49,373 bases of DNA from Pseudobutyrivibrio ruminis. GTDB lineage: Bacteria > Bacillota > Clostridia > Lachnospirales > Lachnospiraceae. Of this stretch, positions 26,926-35,860 are shown piece by piece. The notes beneath the pieces are model-generated. The model ran no database searches, was not told the DNA's origin, and worked only from the letters and a program-made list of their open reading frames with translations. Within the stretch, counting starts at the first letter, position 1; every line of letters begins with the position of its first letter. Both the position numbers and the translations under genes were made by a program. The stretch is from positions 3,294-52,666 of the forward strand of contig SVES01000021.1 of NCBI GenBank assembly GCA_015057305.1, in the 5' to 3' direction.

Positions 26926-28564
26926 ATTGTTCCTCGAATGGGTTTATTGTTATTTCAAACCAGAAGGTTGCGCCTTGACCTTGAATGGATGCGACTCCAT
27001 ATTTTGCGCCGTGAAGCTCCAGTACATTCTTTACAATGGAAAGCCCTAGGCCTGTGCCTGAAATTGCACGCTTATGAGCTGTTTTATCTTTGTAATATCT
27101 ATCCCAAACATATGGGATATCCTCTTGTTTAACACCCTCTCCTGTATCCTTAACTTCAATTCTTAGGATATTATCCTTTACTATTTGAATTACAGTAACC
27201 TTCTTGTCTTCGCCAGTATAATTAATGGCATTATTAACCAGATTATAGAGAACCTGATACATTTTTTGCTCATCAGCATATACACTAACTTCATCATCAT
27301 AAACAAAGTCAATGGTGTAGCCTTCAACTTCTCTAAGCTTGTTGTAGCGTTCCAGTACATGGCGAATACTTTCTGTAATATTATATTCCTCTGGCTGAAT
27401 AGTAATGGTTCCGGCCTTTAGCTTTGAAATATCAAGCATGTCGTTAACCAGGCCTGTCAATCTTTCTGTTTCTTCGATTATAACCTGTACATTTTCAGGG
27501 GTATTTTCACCAGGAATATCACGCATTACCTCTGCATAGCCCTTAATCATAGTAAGGGGCGTACGCAAATCGTGGGACACATTGGCAATTAGCTCCTTTT
27601 GAAAATTATCCGTCTTTCCAAGCTCGGTAGCTGTATAATTTAATGTATCAGAAAGTTCTGCCACCTCCATGTAATCTCTTGAATCAAATTTTACAGAGTA
27701 ATCTCCTGCAGCCAGCTTTTTGGCGCCGTCATTTAGAACAATTATAGATTTTGACACGCTTTTTGAAATTCCTGCTGCCAATATGAAAGCTATAATTATC
27801 ATTATGATGGATATAATCTTTAGCTGGGCCTTTAAAGTGGAAACCGTGGCATCTACTGGTGTTAGTACTGAATTAATCATAACTACCTGTTCTGTGCCTT
27901 TATTTTCAATAATACGCACATAGATTACAGATTCAGCCATATCGTTTCCAATATTTTGTCTAAACTGTTCTTCCTTTGGTTCCTTAGGAATGGTATATTC
28001 GATTTTTCCGTTTTCTACTTCATTTACACCAGTCTCAGATTCCTCTGTACCTTCGGTAGACCCTTCATTTTCTGTAGTTTCAGATTCCTCAGAATTGCTA
28101 TCAGCAGCTTCTTCTTCGTTTGGTTCTGGAGGAATTTCAAGAGTCTCAGGCTGCTTTGAGGCAATCTTTTGCATCACACTACCCTTAAACTCAATCACAG
28201 CCTCTCCACCATTAGCTACTGCCTGGTCATAAAAAAGTCCAAACATAAACTCAGGCAGGGATGACATTTGAGAATTAGAAATATATTCAGCGTTATACAT
28301 AGCACTTCCCTGGCTATCTGTAATGTAAATCCCCAGGTTATTGCTGGCTGCAATCTTTTCAAGCTCATCCGTTGGATCATCTGAGCTAAGCAACAATTCC
28401 TCCACCTGATTTAAAATATTTTCTGTTTCTGCTCTCTTAATCATCTTATAGAAATCGTTAAGATAGGCAATTTGAAAAAACCATAGCACTCCTAGAAGTA
28501 CTATGGCAAAAATCAAGAATATAGAAAAAGTTTTCCATTTGATGCTAATACGGCTACTTTTCAC
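26924..28564 (-). CDS. Membrane sensor histidine kinase
   Basis: A 546-residue kinase: first membrane helix about residues 12-33, external sensor region to about 246, second helix about 248-266, HAMP, then HisKA with the phosphorylated His331 in NVSHDLRTPL, and an ATPase domain with NAINYTGE (N box), VKDTGEGV (G1) and GTGLGLSIV (G2). The external region contains a Glu/Ser/Thr-rich low-complexity stretch (about residues 146-186) that looks disordered and is unusual for a sensor. It follows the response regulator by 16 nt. The signal is unknown. Confidence 0.93.
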   Translation of the reverse strand: MKSSRISIKWKTFSIFLIFAIVLLGVLWFFQIAYLNDFYKMIKRAETENILNQVEELLLSSDDPTDELEKIAASNNLGIYITDSQGSAMYNAEYISNSQMSSLPEFMFGLFYDQAVANGGEAVIEFKGSVMQKIASKQPETLEIPPEPNEEEAADSNSEESETTENEGSTEGTEESETGVNEVENGKIEYTIPKEPKEEQFRQNIGNDMAESVIYVRIIENKGTEQVVMINSVLTPVDATVSTLKAQLKIISIIMIIIAFILAAGISKSVSKSIIVLNDGAKKLAAGDYSVKFDSRDYMEVAELSDTLNYTATELGKTDNFQKELIANVSHDLRTPLTMIKGYAEVMRDIPGENTPENVQVIIEETERLTGLVNDMLDISKLKAGTITIQPEEYNITESIRHVLERYNKLREVEGYTIDFVYDDEVSVYADEQKMYQVLYNLVNNAINYTGEDKKVTVIQIVKDNILRIEVKDTGEGVKQEDIPYVWDRYYKDKTAHKRAISGTGLGLSIVKNVLELHGAKYGVASIQGQGATFWFEITINPFEEQ

Positions 28565-28580
28565 TAAGTTCCTCCATCAT

Positions 28581-29252
28581 TTATGCTTCAAATCTGTAAC
28601 CTACTCCACGCAATGTTACAAGAAGCTTTCTGTATTCACCAAGGCTATTTCTCAAAAGCTTTATGTGGGTATCTAATGTTCTGTCGTCACCATAATAGTC
28701 ATAGCCCCATACCTCTGTAATAAGTCTTTCTCTTTCCAGGGCAATATTTTTATTTCTTACAAGATAAAACAACAGCTCATATTCTTTAGGTGACATATCT
28801 ATGCGTTTACCATCGATAGATACTGTACGAGCTGTAAAATTCACCTCAAGTCCTTCATACTTAAAAATATCCACAGCTCCTTCTTCTGCTCTGCTACGGC
28901 TAGTTACAACGTTTATACGCATCATTAGCTCTTTAGGCGAAAAAGGTTTCACAACATAATCATCAACACCTGCTTCAAAGCCGTGTATTCTGTCATATTC
29001 CTCTCCTCTTGCAGAAAGCATAATAACTGGAATATCTTTTATCTTTTTTATCTCGCTACATGCAGAAAATCCGTCTAGCTCAGGCATCATAACATCCATG
29101 ATTATTACATCATAATCACTATTTGCCTTTACCTTATTAATAGCATCCATGCCATCACAGGCCTCTGCCACTTCATAACCTTCAAATTCACCATACTTGC
29201 GGATAATTGAACGAATTTTTTCTTCGTCATCTACCACCAAAATCTTTTTCAT
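28581..29252 (-). CDS. OmpR/PhoB-family response regulator
   Basis: A 223-residue regulator with a receiver domain (acidic pair DDEE, phospho-acceptor Asp53 in IIMDVMMPELDG, and the KPF lysine) and a C-terminal winged helix ending in RTLDTHIKLLRNSLG and LRGVGYRFEA. Start chosen at ATG 29252, 5 nt after GGAGG; the longer frame begins with TTG. It forms a two-component pair with the kinase downstream. Confidence 0.95.
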   Translation of the reverse strand: MKKILVVDDEEKIRSIIRKYGEFEGYEVAEACDGMDAINKVKANSDYDVIIMDVMMPELDGFSACSEIKKIKDIPVIMLSARGEEYDRIHGFEAGVDDYVVKPFSPKELMMRINVVTSRSRAEEGAVDIFKYEGLEVNFTARTVSIDGKRIDMSPKEYELLFYLVRNKNIALERERLITEVWGYDYYGDDRTLDTHIKLLRNSLGEYRKLLVTLRGVGYRFEA

Positions 29253-29336
29253 AGTAACCTCCAACTTCAGGTTTTCCCTACCTAATTATCTATAATACTC
29301 AATAATGTGAACTCTAAGTGATTTATTAAGTAGTTT

Positions 29337-29687
29337 TTAGTGAATATATAACTGCTTTGCCTTACGAATAAAATAAGAAAATACAATCCATACAGCCAAA
29401 AATGCAATTAAGAAAGCAACATTGATAGCTTGGGAAAATGGAATTTTGCCAGTATCATTTAGTAAACCTTGAATTCCAAATATAATACAGAAGCCACCAA
29501 ATATAGCTGTTTTAGGCATAAGATACTTTGATAAGCCTGCCTTGTCATTACATCTTGTCAGTTCTTCTGTGGTAACAATCATTGGATCCACTTCTCCTGT
29601 CTTGTAGCCTTTTATACCGATAAAAACAAGATAAAGCCCCAAAACTCCCACAATAATGTCAAAAACCATCATAAAACTCATATCCAT
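29337..29687 (-). CDS. Small membrane protein of unknown function
   Basis: A 116-residue protein with three hydrophobic segments (about residues 4-26, 60-77 and 85-107), a polar loop after the first (GYKTGEVDPMIVTTEEL) and a basic C-terminus. I do not recognise a family. It lies alone between the two-component system and the divergently transcribed CheY-like gene, with a good CGGAGG ribosome site before the ATG. A role linked to either neighbour is possible but unsupported. Confidence 0.7.
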   Translation of the reverse strand: MDMSFMMVFDIIVGVLGLYLVFIGIKGYKTGEVDPMIVTTEELTRCNDKAGLSKYLMPKTAIFGGFCIIFGIQGLLNDTGKIPFSQAINVAFLIAFLAVWIVFSYFIRKAKQLYIH

Positions 29688-29820
29688 TATTCTTTCCTCC
29701 GAGATATTATTCCATTTTATTATAACTTTTGGTCAATATATTTTCTAGACATAACAATTCAAGTTAATTCAAATTATCCTTCAATTCTTTAAATTTTAAC
29801 AATATATCTGATAAATACGT

Positions 29821-29849
29821 TTGAATCTTAGCACCTGTTATTGTATTAT
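29821..29849 (+). promoter_or_regulatory. Promoter of the CheY-like / CheX-like gene pair
   Basis: Plus strand: TTGAAT (29821-29826), exactly 17 nt, TATTAT (29844-29849), about 30 nt before the AAAGGAGAGG ribosome site. Confidence 0.7.
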
Positions 29850-29880
29850 AAAGATAAAGTTTGCGTAAAGGAGAGGACTT

Positions 29881-30264
29881 ATGGATATTACAGGCAAAAA
29901 AATACTCGTTTGCGACGATTCTGTGCTAGCCAGAAAGCAGCTTATGGATGCAGTAAAGGAAGTTGCTACCGGCGCAGTTTTTATCGAAGGAAAAAACGGG
30001 GCTGAAGCAGTTGAGCTTTACAAAAAAGAGAAACCGGATTTGGTTTTTATGGATATTGTTATGCCAGAAAAGGATGGCACAACTGCTCTTTCAGAAATTA
30101 AAGCTTTCGATAACAATGCAGTTATAATAATAGTTTCATCCGTTGGAACCCAGGAGCAATTAAAAAAGGCTATTCAATTAGGCGCAAAGGATTTCATTCA
30201 AAAGCCTTTTGAAACCAATCAGATAACCGAGATAATTGAACTTCGACTTGGAGGGAAAAATTAA
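29881..30264 (+). CDS. CheY-like single-domain response regulator
   Basis: A 127-residue receiver with acidic pair CDD (residues 11-13), phospho-acceptor Asp58 in VFMDIVMPEKDG, the Ser of IIVSSVGT and the KPF lysine near the C-terminus. There is no output domain. Its stop overlaps the start of the next gene by one base (TAATG), so the two are translationally coupled. The partner has a CheX-like domain, a family of CheY-P phosphatases, so the pair probably forms a phosphorylation-dephosphorylation unit. Confidence 0.92.
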   Translation: MDITGKKILVCDDSVLARKQLMDAVKEVATGAVFIEGKNGAEAVELYKKEKPDLVFMDIVMPEKDGTTALSEIKAFDNNAVIIIVSSVGTQEQLKKAIQLGAKDFIQKPFETNQITEIIELRLGGKN

Positions 30265-31145
30265 TGTATACACAGTTCTTAGGGAACTATCTATTACAAA
30301 AGGGTATTGTCAGTCAGGAGCAGCTTTTCAATGCCATGTCCCGCCTTTCACATACTCATATAAAGCTTGGAACAATTGCAATCCATGAAGGGCTTATGAC
30401 CGCCAAAGAGGTAGATGAATGTCTCTATGTCCAAACCAGAGAAGATAAACGATTTGGTGAAATCGCAATAGAGCGGGGTTATCTTACTGATGAACAGGTC
30501 AATGATTTATTGTCAAAGCAAACACCAGATTATATTTTATTGGGACAAAATCTCGTTGAAGATAATGTATTTTCTTATGAGGAGCTTGAAAGGATTCTGT
30601 TTGATTACAGAAACGAAACCGAGCTTTATGACCTTAGCTTAGATGTTGAAAACGAAGAAGCTGTTAAAGCAATTATCTCTAAATTCTTTATACTTGCAGA
30701 AATGCCAGTTGAAGAGACAAACGTAATGTATCTTGAGCTTATGTTTAACAGTCTTATAAGATTTGTTGGGGAGGACTTTTCTCCTCTTACTCCAATGGTT
30801 TTGGATGAGTTTCCAGTTACCTTTGGTGTGTCACAGGCAATCCGCGGCAATCACGAATATTTAACCCATATAGATTGCGACCGGGATACAGCCATTGAGT
30901 TTGCATCCAGATATGCAAAGGAAGAATTCTTTGAATTTGATGAATATGTTATTGCTGCCCTTGAGGATTTCCTCAATCTCCACAATGGATTATTCATAGT
31001 GAATGTATCTAACACCCATTCAAAGGATATTTCCTTGGCTCCACCAGAAGTTACTACTGATGGGGTGATATACGGTGCAAACAAATGCGTAGACTTCCCA
31101 GTTGCCTATCCATTTGGAACTATCCACTTAATAATATGCTTCTAG
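30264..31145 (+). CDS. MshEN-like repeat protein with CheX-like C-terminal domain
   Basis: A 293-residue protein in two parts. Residues about 5-116 are four repeats of exactly 29 residues, each with the pattern (L/F)G-x-x-(hydrophobic)-x4-G/N-x-(hydrophobic)-(S/T)-x2-(E/Q); the phased glycines are Gly7, Gly36, Gly65 and Gly94. This resembles the motif of the MshEN/T2SSE-N domain, which in some ATPases binds cyclic di-GMP. Residues about 150-293 resemble CheX/CheC phosphatase folds, with an ALEDFLNLHNG helix (E234, D235, N238) where CheX has its catalytic E-x-x-N. The family calls are by eye. The gene is coupled to the upstream CheY-like gene. Confidence 0.65.
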   Translation: MYTQFLGNYLLQKGIVSQEQLFNAMSRLSHTHIKLGTIAIHEGLMTAKEVDECLYVQTREDKRFGEIAIERGYLTDEQVNDLLSKQTPDYILLGQNLVEDNVFSYEELERILFDYRNETELYDLSLDVENEEAVKAIISKFFILAEMPVEETNVMYLELMFNSLIRFVGEDFSPLTPMVLDEFPVTFGVSQAIRGNHEYLTHIDCDRDTAIEFASRYAKEEFFEFDEYVIAALEDFLNLHNGLFIVNVSNTHSKDISLAPPEVTTDGVIYGANKCVDFPVAYPFGTIHLIICF

Positions 31146-31150
31146 AATAC

Positions 31151-31260
31151 TAAGAGCCAGCGTGTTACGCTCTCAAGCCTAAGATATTGCACCGCTTCGC
31201 ATAAAAAGCTACGCTTGTGCAACACTTAGAGCTTGATAGCTACATACTGGCTCTTATTTT
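31151..31260. terminator. Bidirectional terminator between CheX-like gene and thrC
   Basis: Outer stem TAAGAGCCAG (31151-31160) with CTGGCTCTTA (31247-31256), and inner pairing TTGCAC/GTGCAA and CTAAG/CTTAG. A TTATTTT tract follows on the plus strand. The genes converge here. Confidence 0.75.
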
Positions 31261-31293
31261 CTGGTATTATTTCAAATCTTGTTTTTCAATTAT

Positions 31294-32784
31294 CTATACG
31301 TTTAAAAAGCGCTTTACCTCAGCACACATATCCGAAACCTCAACTACAGTATCATGACGAACTGCTGCAGAACGAATTTCTTCAATGGCATTAGGTACTG
31401 CTACATGACCTAGCTCTGAAAGCTTATCTACAAGCACAAAATCCTCTTCATTCTCATAATCAGAATCAATGGCTCCCATTACTGCACGTGTAAACTTAAA
31501 TGGGCTGGCGGTAGAAGCAATAACTGTAAGCTTATCATCACCAGTTTCAGCCTTGTACTTATTGTAAACACTTGCTGCAACGCCTGTATGAGTGTCAATA
31601 ATATAGCCTGTATCCTCGTACAAGGATTTAATTACTGCACCTGTCTCTGCTTCGGAAGCATAGTTTCCGTAGAAGCTAGCTAGCTTTTCTCTCATTTCAG
31701 GAGTGATTTCGTATTTTCCAGTAGTCTTAAGACTCTCCATTAGTTCGGCGTTAACCTTAGCATCATTTCCAGCAATATGGTATATAAGCCTCTCTAAATT
31801 GCTAGAGATAAGGATATCCATAGATGGGGAATTTGTAAGAATAAATTCTCTGTTTCTGTCATATTCTCCTGTTGCAAAGAAATCATATAATACTTTATTC
31901 TCGTTTGACGCACATATAAGCTTTGCAATAGGCAAGCCCATATTTTTTGCATAGTATGCTGCCAAAATATTTCCAAAGTTACCTGTAGGAACAACCACAT
32001 TTATTGTATCCCCCTCAGATATCTTTTCCTCTGCCAAAAGCTTCACATAAGCATAAACATAATAGGCAATCTGTGGAACCAATCTACCGATATTGATAGA
32101 ATTTGCAGATGAGAACTGATAGCCTGCTGCATCTAATTCTGCTGCAAGAGCCTTATCATTAAACATTTGCTTAACCCCAGTTTGAGCCTGGTCAAAATTG
32201 CCTTTTATACCTACAACATGTGTGTTATCACCCTTTTGGGTAACCATCTGTCTTTCCTGGATAGCTGATACACCGTTCTTTGGATAAAATACAACAATCT
32301 TTGTGCCTTCTACATCAGCAAAACCAGCAAGTGCAGCCTTACCTGTGTCTCCTGAAGTAGCTGTAAGTATTACAATATCATTCTTTATATTATTTTTACG
32401 AGCAGAGGTAATCATCAAATGAGGCAATATAGACAAAGCCATATCCTTAAAAGCAATTGTTGCACCATGGAACAATTCCAAATAATATGCACCATCTGCA
32501 TATACTAGTGGAGCAATTTCTTCTGTATCGAACTTCTTGTCATAGGCACTATTAACGCAATGTTTTAGCTCTTCTTCTGTAAAATCAGTTAAGAACAGCT
32601 TTAGTACTTCGTAAGCTACCTGCTGATATGACATTTCTGATAATTTGCTAAGGGATACATCCAGCTTTGGAATTTCTGTTGGAACATATAAACCTCCATC
32701 ATCTGCAAGTCCCTTTAAAATAGCCTGTGATGCAGTAATCTCCTGCTTATTACAATCTCTAGTGCTAACGTAATTGATTCCCAT
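31294..32784 (-). CDS. thrC: Threonine synthase
   Basis: PLP enzyme converting O-phosphohomoserine to threonine. The 496-residue protein has the N-terminal YVSTRDCNKQEITASQAILKG with the usual GLADDGGLYVP, the PLP lysine in FHGATIAFKDMALS, the phosphate-binding ATSGDTGKAAL, and VVPTGNFGNILAAYYA. It is the longer class (about 500 residues) found in E. coli and yeast. It appears monocistronic, with an 81-bp gap to the ABC permease on the same strand. Confidence 0.96.
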   Translation of the reverse strand: MGINYVSTRDCNKQEITASQAILKGLADDGGLYVPTEIPKLDVSLSKLSEMSYQQVAYEVLKLFLTDFTEEELKHCVNSAYDKKFDTEEIAPLVYADGAYYLELFHGATIAFKDMALSILPHLMITSARKNNIKNDIVILTATSGDTGKAALAGFADVEGTKIVVFYPKNGVSAIQERQMVTQKGDNTHVVGIKGNFDQAQTGVKQMFNDKALAAELDAAGYQFSSANSINIGRLVPQIAYYVYAYVKLLAEEKISEGDTINVVVPTGNFGNILAAYYAKNMGLPIAKLICASNENKVLYDFFATGEYDRNREFILTNSPSMDILISSNLERLIYHIAGNDAKVNAELMESLKTTGKYEITPEMREKLASFYGNYASEAETGAVIKSLYEDTGYIIDTHTGVAASVYNKYKAETGDDKLTVIASTASPFKFTRAVMGAIDSDYENEEDFVLVDKLSELGHVAVPNAIEEIRSAAVRHDTVVEVSDMCAEVKRFLNV

Positions 32785-32865
32785 TGATTCTTCCTCTCTA
32801 AATATAGATTTCTTGTAAACACTCTATCACACTAAAGTGTTAAAATCTAGCCAAAAGTGAATAAT

Positions 32866-35751
32866 TTATTCCACAGCCTTTAGTGATTCTGTCATACTTA
32901 TTTTTTCCAGCTTATTTCCCATAAAAAGATCGATAATAAATGTAAATAATACCGTTAGGGCAAATGCCAAAGCATAACTCAATAATGTTACTCTCACATC
33001 AAAGGTAATCAAATCTACGACTATTTCACTCATAATAAATGCGTGAAGAAGCTTTCCTAATAACAGTCCAAGGGCTGCCCCCATAATAGACAGCAGTATA
33101 TTTTCTCTAAATACATAGGACCTTGTTTCATCCTTATAAAAGCCAAGGACTTTGACTGTGGCTATTTCTCTAACTCGCTCAGCTATATTTATATTTGTAA
33201 GATTATAGACAACCACTGCAGACAAAGCCATTGCGCAGCCAACCACAAGATATACTATTATGTTAAGGCTTTTCATCATGCTATCTACTCTATCAAGCAT
33301 ATCAACAGTAGCTGAAACCACAGACACACTGGAGTCATTCATTATTTTGGCACTTATCTCATGAGGATCCTGCCCCTCCTTCACATTCAAATAAACATTT
33401 TTCTTTTCAGGAAGTTTTCCTATAGAACTCTCGTAGCCGCTTCTAGACAGATATATAAAATTGTTGATAAAGTTTTCATTAATAGCAGCCACTTTAAATT
33501 CTGTTTTTTCCATTGACTCAGAGGATATAGTAATTGTATCTCCTATTTTTATTCCATATCTATCGCTTAATCCTTTATTTATAATGGTCTCATTATCCTG
33601 CAAATCTGAAAATTCAATATGATTTCCCTTTGCATCATGCATATCATAAAATGAATCAATTTCTGCATTATTCTCATAGACATTTAGGTATATATTCTTA
33701 GTATTTTTTCCAGCCTTCATATCAACAGATGTGTGATAATACAATAAATAGTCCTCTGTAGTATATCCCAAATTCTCTAATGCTAATACCTCTCCATCTG
33801 TTCCATCCTTTAAAGTTATCTCGATGTCATATTTTGATATGTTGGCAAACTGATTGTTGGCAATATCAGCAATGGAATCATATATTCCAAGCCCGGCTAC
33901 CAAAAGGGCTGTACAGCCTCCTATGCCAAGTACCATCATAAAAAGTCTTGCCTTATATCTGAATATATTTCTAAGACTTACCTTCTTTAAAAACTTTAGA
34001 CGGTTCCAAAATATTGGTATATACTCCAAGAATATTCGCTTTCCTGCCTTTGGAGCCTTTGGGCGCATCAGCGAAGCAGCCATCTCTCCCATTTCATATC
34101 TGCATGATAAAATAGTTACTCCCACAGAACATAAAAATGCAACAACAAAGCTTATAATCAGCATTTCGAGACTAAAGTAGTAATCTACATCTGTAGTATT
34201 GTACATCATTTGATAAGCAAACCAAATCGCCTTTGGAAAGGCAATTGTACCAGCAATAAAGCCCAATGTGGTACCAAAAAATGAAGCCAAACCAGAATAT
34301 AGCACGTATTTACTCATTATACTGGCATTACTATACCCCAATGCCTTTAAAACACCTATTTGGGTACGTTGGTCTTCAACCATTCTGTTCATAGTGGTCA
34401 TGCATACAAGGGCTGCCACTAAAAAGAAAAATAACGGAAATACGTTAGCAATAGCTCCTACTATAGTAGAATCGCTTTCAAAACAAACATAACCAATATT
34501 GGAATCTCGTTCCAATAAATAAGTACTGGCTTTATCTATATCAGAAATATCCTTTTTGCCATCCTCTATCTCTGTCTTAGCGTCCTCTATTTTATTGTTA
34601 AACTCTTGAAGTCCTTCTTCATACTCAGCCAAACCATTATCATATTCCTTTAATCCCTTGGAATATTCTGATTTAGCAGTCTCTATTCCCGACTGGAGAG
34701 CATACAAATTCCCACTATATTGCTGGTAAGTGGCAAGCAAATTCTGATAAGACATCTCATCAAAATACTCAGGTGTTGCTTCCCTTAGCTGCTCCATTTG
34801 AGAAATATTCCTAAGCATTTCATCCAATGCTACTTTTAATTCTTCTTCTTGGGCTTCATATTCACTTATCTGAGCTTTGGCGTCCTCCAATTGATTTTTT
34901 GCTAAATCTAATTCTTCCTTAGCCTCAGTAAGCTTGGCGCCATTCTCTTCCTGGCTTTTTTCCAGTTCTGCTTCTGCCTCTGCTATTTTGTCATTTGCAT
35001 CAGCAACAATTCTTTCATATCTATTGTTAGCTGCCCTATCTAAAACAGTCTGGACGTCTGATTCCTTCGACTCAATCAAATCATTGTATTCATCACTATA
35101 TAGCTGTAAATCGCTATCCAATTTTACATAGCAATCAGTATAAACCTCACTGTCAAAGCCGCCCTCTTTCATATAAACAAATCCATCTAAAACACCGCTT
35201 CCAAGGGCAGTTGAGCCACGTTCATATTGTATAAATAAAGGTGATTTTACTATTCCAACAATTTTATATTCTTTGTACTTAAAATGCTCTAAATCCTCAG
35301 CTTCATTGCTAGTAGATATTTGTAATGTTTCTCCTATCACATCATTTTCAAACAAATAGGAATCCACAAGACATTCATTATCAGCCTTAGGCATAGATCC
35401 CTCCACCAGAACTATGGTGTTAATTTTTTCTGGAATAGAAATTGCTTTGATGGCATGAGAAGATTCATTATAATCAGCCAATATATCAAATGCTATAGAT
35501 GGCTCTACAGCCCTGGCTGTAACATGATTTTTGATATATTCAATATCTTCATCCTCAAATCCTAAGGATGAAATCAAGCGATAATCATAAAAATTTTGAT
35601 TGGTAAGATATTCTTGCATAGATTTTCTCATAGCTGGATCAGTTACCTTTAACCCAGCAAAAAAACCTACTCCAAGAGCAATTATTAAAAGCAGAGCTAA
35701 AAATCTGCCAAAAGTATCTTTAATTTCTCTAAATAATGATATAAATAACAT
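32866..35751 (-). CDS. FtsX-like ABC transporter permease with coiled-coil insertion
   Basis: A 961-residue permease. It has an N-terminal membrane helix (about residues 14-34), a large external region, two FtsX-like membrane bundles (about 440-575 and 830-955), and a second external domain between them. Residues about 255-420 are rich in Glu, Lys, Ala and Gln with heptad spacing, a long predicted coiled coil in the first external region. This MacB-like layout suggests a mechanotransmitter that acts on an envelope or extracellular substrate rather than a channel. It follows its ATPase by 109 bp containing a two-hairpin element. The substrate is unknown; antimicrobial peptide or lipoprotein export are guesses. 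Confidence 0.88.
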   Translation of the reverse strand: MLFISLFREIKDTFGRFLALLLIIALGVGFFAGLKVTDPAMRKSMQEYLTNQNFYDYRLISSLGFEDEDIEYIKNHVTARAVEPSIAFDILADYNESSHAIKAISIPEKINTIVLVEGSMPKADNECLVDSYLFENDVIGETLQISTSNEAEDLEHFKYKEYKIVGIVKSPLFIQYERGSTALGSGVLDGFVYMKEGGFDSEVYTDCYVKLDSDLQLYSDEYNDLIESKESDVQTVLDRAANNRYERIVADANDKIAEAEAELEKSQEENGAKLTEAKEELDLAKNQLEDAKAQISEYEAQEEELKVALDEMLRNISQMEQLREATPEYFDEMSYQNLLATYQQYSGNLYALQSGIETAKSEYSKGLKEYDNGLAEYEEGLQEFNNKIEDAKTEIEDGKKDISDIDKASTYLLERDSNIGYVCFESDSTIVGAIANVFPLFFFLVAALVCMTTMNRMVEDQRTQIGVLKALGYSNASIMSKYVLYSGLASFFGTTLGFIAGTIAFPKAIWFAYQMMYNTTDVDYYFSLEMLIISFVVAFLCSVGVTILSCRYEMGEMAASLMRPKAPKAGKRIFLEYIPIFWNRLKFLKKVSLRNIFRYKARLFMMVLGIGGCTALLVAGLGIYDSIADIANNQFANISKYDIEITLKDGTDGEVLALENLGYTTEDYLLYYHTSVDMKAGKNTKNIYLNVYENNAEIDSFYDMHDAKGNHIEFSDLQDNETIINKGLSDRYGIKIGDTITISSESMEKTEFKVAAINENFINNFIYLSRSGYESSIGKLPEKKNVYLNVKEGQDPHEISAKIMNDSSVSVVSATVDMLDRVDSMMKSLNIIVYLVVGCAMALSAVVVYNLTNINIAERVREIATVKVLGFYKDETRSYVFRENILLSIMGAALGLLLGKLLHAFIMSEIVVDLITFDVRVTLLSYALAFALTVLFTFIIDLFMGNKLEKISMTESLKAVE

Positions 35752-35776
35752 AAAGCAACTCCTGATTTTATAAGGA

Positions 35777-35858
35777 AGAACAGCACATTAGATAATTGCC
35801 TGCGGCAATGTGCTGTTCTGGATAAACATTTTTGAAATCCAGTTTCAAAAATGTTTAT
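35777..35858 (-). repeat. Two-hairpin intercistronic element, copy A
   Basis: Reading the minus strand, a hairpin of 16-bp arms (35858-35843 with 35837-35822) directly follows the ABC ATPase stop codon. Next come CCAG and a second hairpin whose arms AGAACAGCAC/GTGCTGTTCT (35786-35777 and 35819-35810) enclose a nested ATTGCC-GCA-GGCAAT (35809-35795). A matching element of almost equal length occurs at 40079-40159, with different stem sequences but the same pairing. Confidence 0.8.
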
Positions 35859-35860
35859 AA

